From Spirochaeta cellobiosiphila DSM 17781 (GTDB lineage: Bacteria > Spirochaetota > Spirochaetia > DSM-17781): a DNA stretch of 64,000 nucleotides. Each line of letters begins with the position of its first letter. The first letter of the stretch is position 1. A program made the position numbers and the translations under genes. The notes under the pieces are model-generated. The model made no database searches, had not been told where the DNA came from, and saw only the letters and a program-made list of their open reading frames with translations. The DNA lies in assembly GCF_000426705.1 (NCBI RefSeq), contig NZ_AUFW01000018.1:1-64000 (forward strand). Direction: 5' to 3'. Below are positions 43,510-53,174 of the stretch, piece by piece.

Positions 43510-43860
43510 ATGAAAACACTAAATACGTTAGAAGATCTTAATACAATAATACAAAAGAGTACATTCTTATTTCTTTATATATCCAATGAAGATTGTGGAG
43601 TGTGTAAAACTCTGAAACCCAAAATTATCAACATGCTTCAAAAATATGAAAATATTGATATTTATTATGTGGACACAGATATTGCACCTGAAATAGCCGC
43701 ACAATTATCCGTATTTACCATCCCGGGAATGCTTTTCTATATAGATCAAAAAGAGATGATCAGAGAAGCTCGTTATGTATCAATCGAGGAACTTGATAGC
43801 CGTATCAATCGGCTATACTCTCTTCGATCGGAAGCAAGGCCTCATACCCCTTTTTTATGA
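43510..43860 (+). CDS. Thioredoxin-like protein
   Basis: The 116-residue protein has a thioredoxin fold with active site DCGVCKTLKPK (C-x2-C at ~29-32) and the cis-Pro loop FTIPGMLFY. The last ~18 codons overlap plsC on the other strand. It is divergent from the Mrp gene, with which it may cooperate. There is no good Shine-Dalgarno; TTGCCA-N17-TATTAT ends 10 nt before the ATG. Confidence 0.85.
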   Translation: MKTLNTLEDLNTIIQKSTFLFLYISNEDCGVCKTLKPKIINMLQKYENIDIYYVDTDIAPEIAAQLSVFTIPGMLFYIDQKEMIREARYVSIEELDSRINRLYSLRSEARPHTPFL

Positions 43861-44557
43861 TAGCCCCAACTTCAGAAGCTAAAGTTTTCAATTGTTCAGA
43901 ATCAAGAGACTTGGTTTCAATGGGTTGATGTATCCTAACTTTAATCTTACAACCTTGAACATGCCCCAGTTCTTCAAAGAACTTGTATGTTCCAACCAGA
44001 GAGATAGGTAATATGACAGCCTCAGCTTTAGTAGCAAGTTTTAGACTCCCCTGTTTAAAATCTTTTATACCTTTTCCACGACTACGAGTTCCTTCAGGAA
44101 AAATCACCATAGGATGTTCATTTTTTATAGATCGAACCCCACCAAGAATGGCGTCCATTCCACTACGCAGTGATTTTCTATCGATAAAAAAACAACCAAT
44201 CTGCTTCATCCATATATTTAGAAAGGGAATTTTAAGTAATTCCTTTTTTGCAATAAACCCTATAGGAAAAGGAATTATTGCTAACAAGGTTAAGATATCA
44301 GCTAATGCTTCATGATTAGATACTATACAGATATTTCTATCATTGGGAATATTATCTAAACCTTCTACTAAAACATTACCACCACCAAGTTTCACCATCA
44401 TACTGGCATACTTTTTTGCCAACAGACAGGCTCTTTCTTCTGCTTTTCTTTGGTATCCCATCTTTTTAAGAAAAAAGGATGGGATAAACAAAAACCAAGA
44501 ATGACTCAATAATGTAAATATAGCTGTTTGTCTAAAAAAGATTCCTATTTTTGTCAT
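43805..44557 (-). CDS. plsC: 1-acyl-sn-glycerol-3-phosphate acyltransferase
   Basis: Acylates lysophosphatidic acid at sn-2 in phospholipid synthesis. The 250-residue protein has an N-terminal membrane helix, the NHEALAD motif (H-x4-D, ~78), FIDRKSLRSG, and FPEGTRSRGKG (~138). The ATG at 44557 is preceded by GAGG; an upstream in-frame TTG was rejected. It follows prfC by 15 nt and overlaps the convergent thioredoxin gene by 56 nt. Confidence 0.9.
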   Translation of the reverse strand: MTKIGIFFRQTAIFTLLSHSWFLFIPSFFLKKMGYQRKAEERACLLAKKYASMMVKLGGGNVLVEGLDNIPNDRNICIVSNHEALADILTLLAIIPFPIGFIAKKELLKIPFLNIWMKQIGCFFIDRKSLRSGMDAILGGVRSIKNEHPMVIFPEGTRSRGKGIKDFKQGSLKLATKAEAVILPISLVGTYKFFEELGHVQGCKIKVRIHQPIETKSLDSEQLKTLASEVGAIIKKGYEALLPIEESIAD

Positions 44558-44572
44558 ACAAATTGACCTCAA

Positions 44573-46156
44573 TTAATCTGATGTTGTTGCAAAAGTAAGT
44601 TCAGGATATTCTTCCTTTGTCCGTTCAAAGACCCACTTATTACTATACATATAAACTAACTTATCAGTTTTATCCTTAGCTAAATGACTATAAAAGAACT
44701 TCTCAAACTTATTAAGCTGTTCTTTATTTGATGAACTAACCCAACAAGCACCTATATATTCTACAGGAATAAAGTTACACTTGGCCTTATATTCATTATC
44801 CAATCGATATTGAATAACTTCTAATTGTAAAGGTCCAACTACCCCAATAATTCTTTCTTTTGTGCTTACTTTATAGAATACCTGGGCAACACCCTCTTCA
44901 GTTAAATGTTGTAAGCCTTGATCAAATTGCTTTGATTTTAAAGGGTCTTTGTTTTGTGCTATTCGAAAAATGGAAGGGGCAAAGTTAGGAATCCCTGTAA
45001 ATTGTAGCTTTTCACCTTCTGTTATGACGTCTCCAATTTTGAAGGTACCAGTATCATGAAGCCCAATAATGTCCCCAGGAAAAGCTTTGTCAATAATCTC
45101 TCTATCTTGAGCCATAAACGCTGTTGGATTTGCTGCTTTATATGTTTTACCAGAACGAACGTGAGTATAAGCTTTATTGCGTTCAAAAATACCAGAGTTT
45201 ATTCTCATGAAGGCGATGCGGTCTCTATGTCGAGGATTGAGATTAGCATGTATTTTAAAGATTAATCCTGTGAACTTGTCCTCATCTGGGCTGACAATTC
45301 TTGACTCAGTAGCTCGAGGTAGAGGCTCAGGAGCAATATCAACCATACTGTCAATAAGTTCCCGAACACCAAAATTATTAATGGCTGAACCAAAAAATAC
45401 AGGAGTAATTTTGGCCTTTAAGTATTCATCCTTATCAAATTCAGGATAGACACCGCAAACCAATTCTAGTTCTTCACGTAAGCGCTTAGCTAAAGTTTCT
45501 CCTATAGCATCATCAAGAGCAGAATCATTTATATCTGTTATCTCAACTACTTCTGACGAAGTATCTAAGGTTTCCCGTGGATTAAATAGAATTATTCTAT
45601 TCTCATAAATACTATAAACACCTTTAAATTGTTGCCCCTGTCCTATAGGCCAACTTAATGGACAAGCTTTTATTTTTAATTCCTCTTCGATTTCATCAAG
45701 TAATTCAATTGGTTCTCGGCCTTCTCTATCCATCTTATTGATGTAGGTAATAACCGGGGTAGCCCGCATCGCAGTTATTTCACAGAGTGTTTTGGTCCTC
45801 TCCTCTACCCCTTTTACGGAGTCAATAACCATAAGTGCAGAGTCAACTGCAGTTAACGTTCGGTAGGTGTCTTCTGAAAAGTCAGCATGACCTGGTGTAT
45901 CTAAGAGTCTAACCTCTCTTCCTTTATAATCAAAACCCATAACAGAAGTAGATATTGATATACCTCTCTCTTGTTCCATTTTCATAAAGTCAGAAGTAGT
46001 TTTTGTTGAATTTCTTTTACTTTTTACAGCACCAGCCATATGAATTGCTCCCCCAAACAGGAGTAGTTTTTCTGTAATTGTAGTCTTACCAGCGTCTGGG
46101 TGGCTGATTATAGCAAAGGTAAGACGTTTATTTAATTCTTCTGTAAGTTCAGACAA
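44573..46156 (-). CDS. prfC: Peptide chain release factor 3
   Basis: GTPase that recycles RF1/RF2 after termination. The 527-residue length fits. Motifs: G1 SHPDAGKTTITEKLL (~18), switch II DTPGHADFSED, NKMDREGREP (G4), and the RF3-specific region KFTGLIFKIHANLNPRHRDR. The TTG start has AAGGA upstream. It heads a two-gene unit with plsC. Confidence 0.95.
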   Translation of the reverse strand: MSELTEELNKRLTFAIISHPDAGKTTITEKLLLFGGAIHMAGAVKSKRNSTKTTSDFMKMEQERGISISTSVMGFDYKGREVRLLDTPGHADFSEDTYRTLTAVDSALMVIDSVKGVEERTKTLCEITAMRATPVITYINKMDREGREPIELLDEIEEELKIKACPLSWPIGQGQQFKGVYSIYENRIILFNPRETLDTSSEVVEITDINDSALDDAIGETLAKRLREELELVCGVYPEFDKDEYLKAKITPVFFGSAINNFGVRELIDSMVDIAPEPLPRATESRIVSPDEDKFTGLIFKIHANLNPRHRDRIAFMRINSGIFERNKAYTHVRSGKTYKAANPTAFMAQDREIIDKAFPGDIIGLHDTGTFKIGDVITEGEKLQFTGIPNFAPSIFRIAQNKDPLKSKQFDQGLQHLTEEGVAQVFYKVSTKERIIGVVGPLQLEVIQYRLDNEYKAKCNFIPVEYIGACWVSSSNKEQLNKFEKFFYSHLAKDKTDKLVYMYSNKWVFERTKEEYPELTFATTSD

Positions 46157-46507
46157 TGCTTTTCCTTATATGTAAGTAATAAAATATGCTTTCCTGATTT
46201 TAACATAAAACCTATAATAGGGTTTAGTGACTGTCAAGCTACTGTTTATAGATCTATTCTTGTTAGTTATAGAATTATAAATATAGATACTCCCGTTATC
46301 AGTATTCATGATAAGAAAAAGTCTAATCAAGCTATAATCATGTTATAATACATGAGCAGAGATTGTCCTTAATAATGTATCAACACCAGAATTTAAGGCT
46401 AATTTGTAAAGGGAAGAACCTAAATGTTAGCTTTGAATAAGATCTAAACAGCTTATATTGCTCTTTTTATCTACCATCAGTATATTTTTCAAAACTAGGA
46501 GGATGTT
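46157..46507. other. Intergenic region between prfC and the membrane repeat protein
   Basis: No gene is visible. There is a palindromic segment CCTATAATAGG (46211-46221) and a TATAAT at 46346-46351 that may be the -10 box of the rightward gene, but no convincing -35. A TTGACA on the minus strand (46232-46237) could serve prfC, with only a weak -10. Confidence 0.4.
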
Positions 46508-47968
46508 GTGGCTGGAAAAAAAATATATGCCTTTAATGTCAATAAAGTAAAAAAACAACTAGTCAGGTCCTTTAGAAAACAGAAAAATCAAGGAACTATT
46601 GCTGACCTTATAAATTATACAGGCTTGCCAAAAGTACAAGTAGAAGAGACTATACCGGTTATTTTAAAAGAGTATAATGGCCATCTTAAAGTAAATAATC
46701 AAGGAGATATTCTCTATCATTTTCCTCACGGAATGATAAGTAATGAAAAAAGTTTTTCAGCTCGAATAAAGAAATTTTTATCAAAGGGACTTTCAATATC
46801 TAAAAAAATACTATCCTTTGCTTTTAAAATCTGGATAGTAGTTATGCTTGTAGGATATTTTATCCTCTTTTTAGCATTATTCCTTGCTGCACTGGTCGCA
46901 TCTATTGCTGCCTCTGCATCGAATCGTAATGAGAACAGAAGAGGTTCAGGCTTTGGAGCCTTTTGGTTGTCTTCCCGTCTTATTGATGTGTTTATTAGAG
47001 TTTGGTTCTATTCTGGTATGGTTAGACAAAGAAGCAAAAGAGGTAACCCTTTACATAAATCAGTATTTGCCTATGTATTTGGAGAGGAAGATCCTAATGA
47101 AGATTGGGAAGTAATTGAGAAAAAGCTATTTTTCTTTTTTATTCAAAAAAATAAAGGAACCATTACAATAGAAGAATTTATTCAATTAACAGGGTACGAT
47201 CGAGATTTGGCCCAAGATAGACTAAACCGATATCTATTGGAGTTTGAAGGAGAACCACAAGTAACAGAAGGTGGTCAAATCATCTATTATTTTGAGGAAT
47301 TACTTAAGACCACAGCAAAGCTTGACCCACCCCAACATAGAAATAAAGTGTTTTATAATTTCAACAACAATAAAAAAAGCTTAAATACATGGATAACGGC
47401 AATAAATGGAGTTAACCTATTAACCTCAGTCTACTTTTTATATTACACATTACATCTTACTTCTGTTACAGGCAGAGGCTTCTCTTTTGTCTATTATTTT
47501 ACTTTTACCTTGTTTAGAAACCTAATAAATGCTAATCCAGCTAATTTCATTTTTTGGATATTAGGAACTATCCCAGGACTATTCTCTTTATTATTCTATC
47601 TCATTCCTTTAATAAGGAATCAATTCAATAATAGCAAGAATGAACAGATCAGAAGAGAAAACTATCGCAAACATGTCTATACAGAATTACTTAGTTCAGA
47701 TGGAACGATACAAGACCTTGATTTACAGCCAATAGGAGATGTTGACAAACCTTTCAATTGGAAAAAAGAAAAGGACAAGGAAATTAATAGATTAAGTTTA
47801 GATAATGAGATGAATATTGAAAATAAGGGAACACAAAATTATCATTATATATTCCCTCATTTTAAAGAAAAACAGGCAGATCTAAAGAACTATAGGGCTA
47901 GTATAAAAAATAAAAACTATGATTTTGGGGAATCTATTTTTGATTCCAATAATGAGGAAATAGGATAG
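46508..47968 (+). CDS. Membrane protein with two winged-helix-like repeats, function unknown
   Basis: The protein has 486 residues and the family is not recognised. Two ~60-residue segments resemble each other: residues ~14-74 (KQKNQGTIADLINYTGLPKV ... NNQGDILYHF) and ~203-262 (QKNKGTITIEEFIQLTGYDR ... TEGGQIIYYF). Each looks like a helix-turn-helix followed by a beta hairpin. A strongly hydrophobic segment lies between (~97-135), and two or three more at ~300-380. The C-terminal ~100 residues are charged. GTG start with AGGAGG 5 nt upstream. The Gfo/Idh gene follows 3 nt later. Confidence 0.65.
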   Translation: MAGKKIYAFNVNKVKKQLVRSFRKQKNQGTIADLINYTGLPKVQVEETIPVILKEYNGHLKVNNQGDILYHFPHGMISNEKSFSARIKKFLSKGLSISKKILSFAFKIWIVVMLVGYFILFLALFLAALVASIAASASNRNENRRGSGFGAFWLSSRLIDVFIRVWFYSGMVRQRSKRGNPLHKSVFAYVFGEEDPNEDWEVIEKKLFFFFIQKNKGTITIEEFIQLTGYDRDLAQDRLNRYLLEFEGEPQVTEGGQIIYYFEELLKTTAKLDPPQHRNKVFYNFNNNKKSLNTWITAINGVNLLTSVYFLYYTLHLTSVTGRGFSFVYYFTFTLFRNLINANPANFIFWILGTIPGLFSLLFYLIPLIRNQFNNSKNEQIRRENYRKHVYTELLSSDGTIQDLDLQPIGDVDKPFNWKKEKDKEINRLSLDNEMNIENKGTQNYHYIFPHFKEKQADLKNYRASIKNKNYDFGESIFDSNNEEIG

Positions 47969-47971
47969 AGG

Positions 47972-48958
47972 ATGAGATATTTACTCATAGGAACTGGTAA
48001 TATTACTAAGACATATATACAAGCTATCGAAGATATTGCTGATTCCAGTATTGTTGGATGTATATCAAGAACAGGGAAAAGACCTGAACAAATGCAAAAC
48101 ATACCTGCGTGGACACAAATAGAAGATGTTAACCAGGAATATGATGCCATCATAATAACGACCCCCAACGGAACGCACCATAAATATGCCATAAAAGCAG
48201 CACAGCTGGGTAAACACGTACTCACTGAAAAACCAATAGATATACATTTGGATGCAATTGACACAATGATTTCAGCCTGTAAAAAACATAATGTTAAGTT
48301 AGCTGTTGCTTTTCAAAGAAGAATCACACCTGATAACAGGGAAATTAAAAAACTTTTAGAGACAAAACAGTTAGGACGAGTTTTTAGTGTCAATTTGCAG
48401 TGTTTCTTTTGGAGGAATCAGGCTTATTACGATTCTGCCTCCTATCGAGGAGGTTATGCTGTAGATGGCGGGGGGCCCTTTATTCAACAGGCCATTCATA
48501 ATATTGATACTTATCAATGGATGTTTGGAATGCCTCTAAAAGTAAAGAGCTTTTTGGGACGGTTCCTTCATGACATTGAAGCAGAAGACCATGGTGCTAC
48601 AATATTAAAACATGAAGATGGAATGATTAGTACAATTACAGCATCAACTTGTACTAGTCCAGGATTTCCAGCAAGAATGGAAGTCTATACTGATAAAGGC
48701 TATTTTATTACCCAAAATGACAGTATTATAAAATGGAATATAAAAGGCATAGCAAATCCCACTAAGACGTTGTTTTCTATGGCAGATTTAGGCGGTAATA
48801 CTCCTCAATTAAATAATTACGATAGACATAAATTAATACTTCTTGATTTTGAAGAGGCTGTTTCAAAAGATAAAGCCCCCTTTGTTACTGGGGAATCAGC
48901 CAGGAAATCAACAGAACTTGTATTAAAGATCTACGGAGACGATAACTTAGAGGATTAA
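47972..48958 (+). CDS. Gfo/Idh/MocA family oxidoreductase
   Basis: An NAD(P)-dependent sugar or inositol dehydrogenase-like protein of 328 residues. Rossmann motif LIGTGNITKTY at the N-terminus, VLTEKPIDIHLD with the conserved Glu-Lys-Pro (~91), and the catalytic-type VDGGGPFIQQAIHNID (~167) with the family His/Asp. Substrate is unknown; the nearby sugar ABC importer suggests a sugar. It ends 3 nt before the sensor kinase gene. Confidence 0.88.
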   Translation: MRYLLIGTGNITKTYIQAIEDIADSSIVGCISRTGKRPEQMQNIPAWTQIEDVNQEYDAIIITTPNGTHHKYAIKAAQLGKHVLTEKPIDIHLDAIDTMISACKKHNVKLAVAFQRRITPDNREIKKLLETKQLGRVFSVNLQCFFWRNQAYYDSASYRGGYAVDGGGPFIQQAIHNIDTYQWMFGMPLKVKSFLGRFLHDIEAEDHGATILKHEDGMISTITASTCTSPGFPARMEVYTDKGYFITQNDSIIKWNIKGIANPTKTLFSMADLGGNTPQLNNYDRHKLILLDFEEAVSKDKAPFVTGESARKSTELVLKIYGDDNLED

Positions 48959-48961
48959 GTT

Positions 48962-50221
48962 TTGCATGATGATGACATTTTATTAAATAAACAGCCACTG
49001 TTTAGACGAATAGTTTTTTTAGTTTTGTTGTTATGTTATTTTGCAGTATTATCCCAATTTTTTCTTTATAGACCCACCTATATCTTTCCTTTGCGTTGGA
49101 CATATCAATTCATAGGTATCCTGACAGTCTTTTTTGCAATTACTGTTATATTTTTGTTTTCACCCAAAAATGAAAGTCTAATCTTATCTTTATTCGTGAT
49201 TCAGTTGATGTTGAAATATATAATGACAAAGCCTTTCAGTCAAAATATTTGGTTTGATTTTTTTTTGATATCAATCATGCTTTTTGAAGGTGTACTCATT
49301 CTTAACACAGAAGAATTACTTATGCTTGCTGGAATACTTAGCTTAACATCTTTTACTGTGAAGCATGGTGGTATGTTTTGGAATGTTCAATTTCATTCAA
49401 GATCTTGGGATGTTAGATTTAGTCTTTTCATATTAACAATTGTAATGTCTTCTTTGTGTATTATTATCATCACTACATATAAAATTATTCGCAACTATTC
49501 ACAACTCATTAGTAATCAAAAAATTGTCATAAAAAATCTAGCGAATGCTAATTCAGGATTACAGCAATATGTGAATCTGGCTGAAGAAAAAAGCATCATT
49601 AAGGAGAGAATGAATATCACTCGTGAACTTCATGATACTGTAGGTTATACATTAACAAACTTATTAATGATGTTAGAAGCCAGCACGGATCTCATCCATA
49701 CAGATGCTAGAAAACTAGAATCCTTATTAAACAAAGCTTTAGGTATCATAAAAACAGGACATAAAGATATCCGACAAGTTCTATATACTTTACGGAAAAC
49801 AAAACCACGTGAATATAGCAGTATAGATTCTATTCAAAATCTTACTAGAATTTTTACTGAATCTACTGGTATAACTGTAAATGTCAGATATGGGAATCTA
49901 CCATGGCGGCTCAATAAAGAACTCGACCATGTCATCTTTCGCTTATTACAAGAAGGAATGACAAACTCCTTGACTCATGGAAATGCCTTACAAATTGATG
50001 TGTACTTTCAGTTATTAAATGATTTCATCAGTGTTGTTATTGAAGATAATGGAAAAGGAAGTCATACCGTCACTGAAGGGATTGGTATAAGTGGAATGAA
50101 GGAACGTGTTGAAAAAGTGGGTGGCTATTTAACTTATGGGAATACAATAACAGGATTTGCAATCAAAGCAAATATACCGTGGATTAGTAGAGAGAATCAG
50201 AATGAACTTATTAATAGTTGA
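48962..50221 (+). CDS. Sensor histidine kinase, NarL-type (HisKA_3)
   Basis: The protein has 419 residues with about six membrane segments in residues 1-185 and no obvious extracytoplasmic sensing domain. The phosphoacceptor is in NITRELHDTVGYTLTNLLM (His ~223). The ATPase domain has LLQEGMTNSLTHG (N box) and IEDNGKGSHTVTEGIGISGM (G boxes). TTG start with GAGG upstream. The 3' end overlaps the regulator gene by 20 nt. Confidence 0.9.
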   Translation: MHDDDILLNKQPLFRRIVFLVLLLCYFAVLSQFFLYRPTYIFPLRWTYQFIGILTVFFAITVIFLFSPKNESLILSLFVIQLMLKYIMTKPFSQNIWFDFFLISIMLFEGVLILNTEELLMLAGILSLTSFTVKHGGMFWNVQFHSRSWDVRFSLFILTIVMSSLCIIIITTYKIIRNYSQLISNQKIVIKNLANANSGLQQYVNLAEEKSIIKERMNITRELHDTVGYTLTNLLMMLEASTDLIHTDARKLESLLNKALGIIKTGHKDIRQVLYTLRKTKPREYSSIDSIQNLTRIFTESTGITVNVRYGNLPWRLNKELDHVIFRLLQEGMTNSLTHGNALQIDVYFQLLNDFISVVIEDNGKGSHTVTEGIGISGMKERVEKVGGYLTYGNTITGFAIKANIPWISRENQNELINS

Positions 50222-50837
50222 TGATCAGATATTATTTGCAGAGAGCTTAAAGACAGTTCTTGAAAATAGAACTAACGATATGAAAGTTATCGCTATTGGC
50301 AGTAATGGTATGGAAGCTATTGAACTAAACCATAGTTATCAACCGGATATCATACTCATGGATATACGAATGCCGGGGATGAATGGAGTGGAATCAATAA
50401 AGCACATAAAATCTTTTGACAACAAAACTTGTATTTTAGTCCTGACTACTTTCGAAGATGATGAATATATCTACAGTGCTCTTAATAATGGAGCAGCAGG
50501 ATATATTCTTAAGGATACTCCTCCTGAAGAACTAATTCAGTCTATAAGAGCAGCATATAGTGGAGTTATCCAATTATCAAAACAAATAATGCCACATCTC
50601 ATGATTGAGAAACGACAAAAAGTAGACCAAGGATTATTGAATAAAATAGAAGATCTAAGTAAGCGCGAACGAGAAGTTCTTAAATTACTAGGTACAGGAA
50701 AAAATAACAAAGAAATATCTGAGATGCTATATCTAGCAGAACAAACTGTAAAAAATCATGTCAGTCTCATATACTCAAAACTCAATATTCATGATCGTTA
50801 TAAAGCAATAGAAATATCACAAAAATTATTTAATTAA
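50202..50837 (+). CDS. LuxR/NarL-type response regulator
   Basis: The 211-residue protein has a receiver domain (LLIVDDQILFAESL; phosphorylated Asp in ILMDIRMPGMNG, ~54; LVLTTFEDDEY, KDTPPEE) and a C-terminal LuxR helix-turn-helix LSKREREVLKLLGTG with EQTVKNHVSLIYSKL. The ATG at 50202 begins the receiver; the earlier in-frame codon lies in the kinase gene. It probably controls the sugar importer downstream. Confidence 0.93.
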   Translation: MNLLIVDDQILFAESLKTVLENRTNDMKVIAIGSNGMEAIELNHSYQPDIILMDIRMPGMNGVESIKHIKSFDNKTCILVLTTFEDDEYIYSALNNGAAGYILKDTPPEELIQSIRAAYSGVIQLSKQIMPHLMIEKRQKVDQGLLNKIEDLSKREREVLKLLGTGKNNKEISEMLYLAEQTVKNHVSLIYSKLNIHDRYKAIEISQKLFN

Positions 50838-50851
50838 ATAAATAGTACCAA

Positions 50852-50874
50852 AATCAGTACTACAGTACCTATTC
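50852..50874 (+). promoter_or_regulatory. Repeated TAC heptamers upstream of the sugar importer
   Basis: Between the regulator and the binding protein there are three GTAC elements within 23 nt (GTACCAAAATCAGTACTACAGTAC region). TACCTAT matches the NarL heptamer TACYYMT exactly and TACCAAA/TACTACA are close. This could be the site for the adjacent NarL-type regulator. Confidence 0.4.
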
Positions 50875-50928
50875 TTTTCAATTTCACTCTTCTTACAATG
50901 AATCAAGACTTACTAAAAGGAGCTAAGG

Positions 50929-52188
50929 ATGAATAAGGCAATCCTATTTCTTCTCCTTCTGATCTGTACCACAACAATGGTAATGAGTGAAGGACAGAAA
51001 GAAAATTCCAGCAACAAAGTTAAACTAGTGTTTACTAGCTGGCGAACTGAAGATATTGATCGAATGAATAGAATAAATAAAACATTTACGAAACAACATC
51101 CTAATATTGAAATAGACTTTCAACCAATCAAAGATACTGAATATGATGCTCAGCTAAAACAATCACTAGCAGCTGGAACTGGAGCTGATATTATTTTTCT
51201 AAGATCATATGATTCTGGATATCAAATATATAAAACAGATTCATTGATTGATTTAAATAAAATGATTCCAGAATTAGACAGCTTTCCCAAAGCAGCCGTT
51301 GATGCTTGGTCCACTCCTGAAAATATTCATTATGGTATACCAGCAGCAGGCGTTGTACACGGTGTGTATTATAGAAAAAGCATTTTCGAAAAATACAATT
51401 TACCCATTCCAAAAACATGGAATGAGTTCATTACTATTTGCAATACTCTCCAGTCAAAAGGGGAAACTGTATTTGCCCAAGGAACTAAAGATAACTGGAT
51501 GCTATATGAAGTCATATACTCAGGTTTAGGGGCCAATTTCTACGGAGGAGAAGAAGCAAGACAAAGGCTTCTCTCTAAAGAAGCACATATAACAGATACC
51601 AACTTTTTAACGGCTTTTGAGAAAATTAATGAACTGAAAGAATTTTTCCCTGAAAGATTTGAAGGTATTGATTATGTAACTATGCAACAAATATTTGGAA
51701 CTGGAAATGCAGCTATGTTTATCGGTGGAAGTTGGGAAATAGGTATATTTGAGGATCTGGGAGGACTTGATGATGTTGGGTATTTCGCACCCCCAGTAGC
51801 TGAAGATGGAGATCTTTTGCAATATTGTTTTCATGTTGATGCTGGTGTTGCGATGAACAAGAATACAAAATATCCAGAAGAAGCTAAATTGTACATGACA
51901 TGGTTAGCTTCACCTGAATTTGCTCAGCTGTATATGAATGAATTACCTGGTTTCTTTAGCTATACACCTGGAGAGTATGAACTTACCAATAAACTGGCTA
52001 AAGAAATGGAAAGTTATGTACCCGGATCTGAAGCCACAGTTCGAACAGTATGGGAAAAACTTTCAGCTCAAGCCCCAAGTGGCAATGAGTTGATGGGAGA
52101 AGCTATTCAAAAAATGTATGCTGGAGAACTAACACCAAACGAGGCTGCTGAATACGTAGATAAGGGATTATCCTGGTACTATGAATAA
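50929..52188 (+). CDS. Sugar ABC transporter substrate-binding protein
   Basis: Family 1 extracellular solute-binding protein of 419 residues. Signal peptide (KAILFLLLLICTTTMVMS) followed by EGQKEN; the fold begins VKLVFTSWRTEDIDRMNRI, then DIIFLRSYDSGYQIY, GIPAAGVVHGVYYRKSIFEKY and MFIGGSWEIGIFE. Substrate is unknown, probably an oligosaccharide. AAAAGGAG before the ATG. A hairpin follows before the permease genes. Confidence 0.92.
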   Translation: MNKAILFLLLLICTTTMVMSEGQKENSSNKVKLVFTSWRTEDIDRMNRINKTFTKQHPNIEIDFQPIKDTEYDAQLKQSLAAGTGADIIFLRSYDSGYQIYKTDSLIDLNKMIPELDSFPKAAVDAWSTPENIHYGIPAAGVVHGVYYRKSIFEKYNLPIPKTWNEFITICNTLQSKGETVFAQGTKDNWMLYEVIYSGLGANFYGGEEARQRLLSKEAHITDTNFLTAFEKINELKEFFPERFEGIDYVTMQQIFGTGNAAMFIGGSWEIGIFEDLGGLDDVGYFAPPVAEDGDLLQYCFHVDAGVAMNKNTKYPEEAKLYMTWLASPEFAQLYMNELPGFFSYTPGEYELTNKLAKEMESYVPGSEATVRTVWEKLSAQAPSGNELMGEAIQKMYAGELTPNEAAEYVDKGLSWYYE

Positions 52189-52202
52189 CTAGACATAACT
52201 TT

Positions 52203-52225
52203 GGGATTGGTAAAATGCCAATCCC
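52203..52225 (+). other. Intercistronic hairpin after the sugar-binding protein gene
   Basis: Perfect stem GGGATTGG/CCAATCCC with a 7-nt loop. It lies between binding protein and permease genes and probably raises binding-protein mRNA over permease mRNA. Confidence 0.65.
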
Positions 52226-52250
52226 AGTTTCAATTTACACAGGAGTTATT

Positions 52251-53174
52251 ATGTTGAAGGCAACTAAAGCACATACTAGATTTTTGTTCTTATTCATTTT
52301 TCCGGCATTATTTATCTATACCGTCTTCATGCTAATACCAATTATCAATTCTATGAAATACAGCTTATTTACAGGTGATGGATTAATTCCTGATAATTTT
52401 GTGGGATTAGACAATTTTGTTAGTCTCTTTACGGAAAAAAGATATTATAGCAAATTTTGGAATGCCTTTGGAAATAACATAAAGTTTTTCTTTATTGTGA
52501 CTATTGTACAGAATGTGTTTGGATTTTTAATGGCTGTGCTGATAACACGTCCCTTTAAAGGCAACAAAACAGTGAGGAAAATCAGTTTTTTACCAACAAC
52601 ACTTTCCGTTTTGGTAGTTGGTTATATTTTTAAGTTGATACTAAACCCCTATTACGGAGTTTTTGATAATTTTTTGGCTCTAATAGGTCTAAAAGAGTTT
52701 ATTTTGCCTTGGTTAGGAGATCCCAGAACAGCTCTACCTGTTGTAGCATTCGCTGTAAGTTGGCAGTTCTTCGGGGAATCAGTTCTGTTCTATACATCAG
52801 GTATTGATAGTATTGATAGATCAATAATTGAAGCAGCTAAAATAGACGGAGCGGGTATCTGGAGAGAAATGATTCATATTATCCTTCCTTCTATACTTCC
52901 TATTGTTGGAATTGTAACTATCCTCATATTCATAGGGGACTTCACCCAATTTGATATTATCTTTGCCATGACAGGAACAAGAGGTGACCCCTCTTATAGT
53001 ACAGATTTATTTGGCTCCTTATTTTACAGAACAGCCTTTGCTTCCTCTGAGAGAGGTGGCTGGGGTACAGGAATGGGGGCCGCCGTGGCAACGATGATGT
53101 TTATCATAGTATCCATGGGTGTTGGTGGATTTTTGTACTTTTTCAGCAAGAAAAAAGAGGGGTATGACAAATGA
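52251..53174 (+). CDS. Sugar ABC transporter permease (MalF-like)
   Basis: The 307-residue protein has six membrane segments, including LFLFIFPALFIYTVFML, and the cytoplasmic EAA loop IEAAKIDGAGIWREMIHIILP (~204). The ATG at 52251 was chosen because AGGAG lies 6 nt before it and the first membrane helix follows at once; the earlier in-frame ATG overlaps the hairpin. It pairs with the next permease (4-nt overlap). Confidence 0.92.
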   Translation: MLKATKAHTRFLFLFIFPALFIYTVFMLIPIINSMKYSLFTGDGLIPDNFVGLDNFVSLFTEKRYYSKFWNAFGNNIKFFFIVTIVQNVFGFLMAVLITRPFKGNKTVRKISFLPTTLSVLVVGYIFKLILNPYYGVFDNFLALIGLKEFILPWLGDPRTALPVVAFAVSWQFFGESVLFYTSGIDSIDRSIIEAAKIDGAGIWREMIHIILPSILPIVGIVTILIFIGDFTQFDIIFAMTGTRGDPSYSTDLFGSLFYRTAFASSERGGWGTGMGAAVATMMFIIVSMGVGGFLYFFSKKKEGYDK

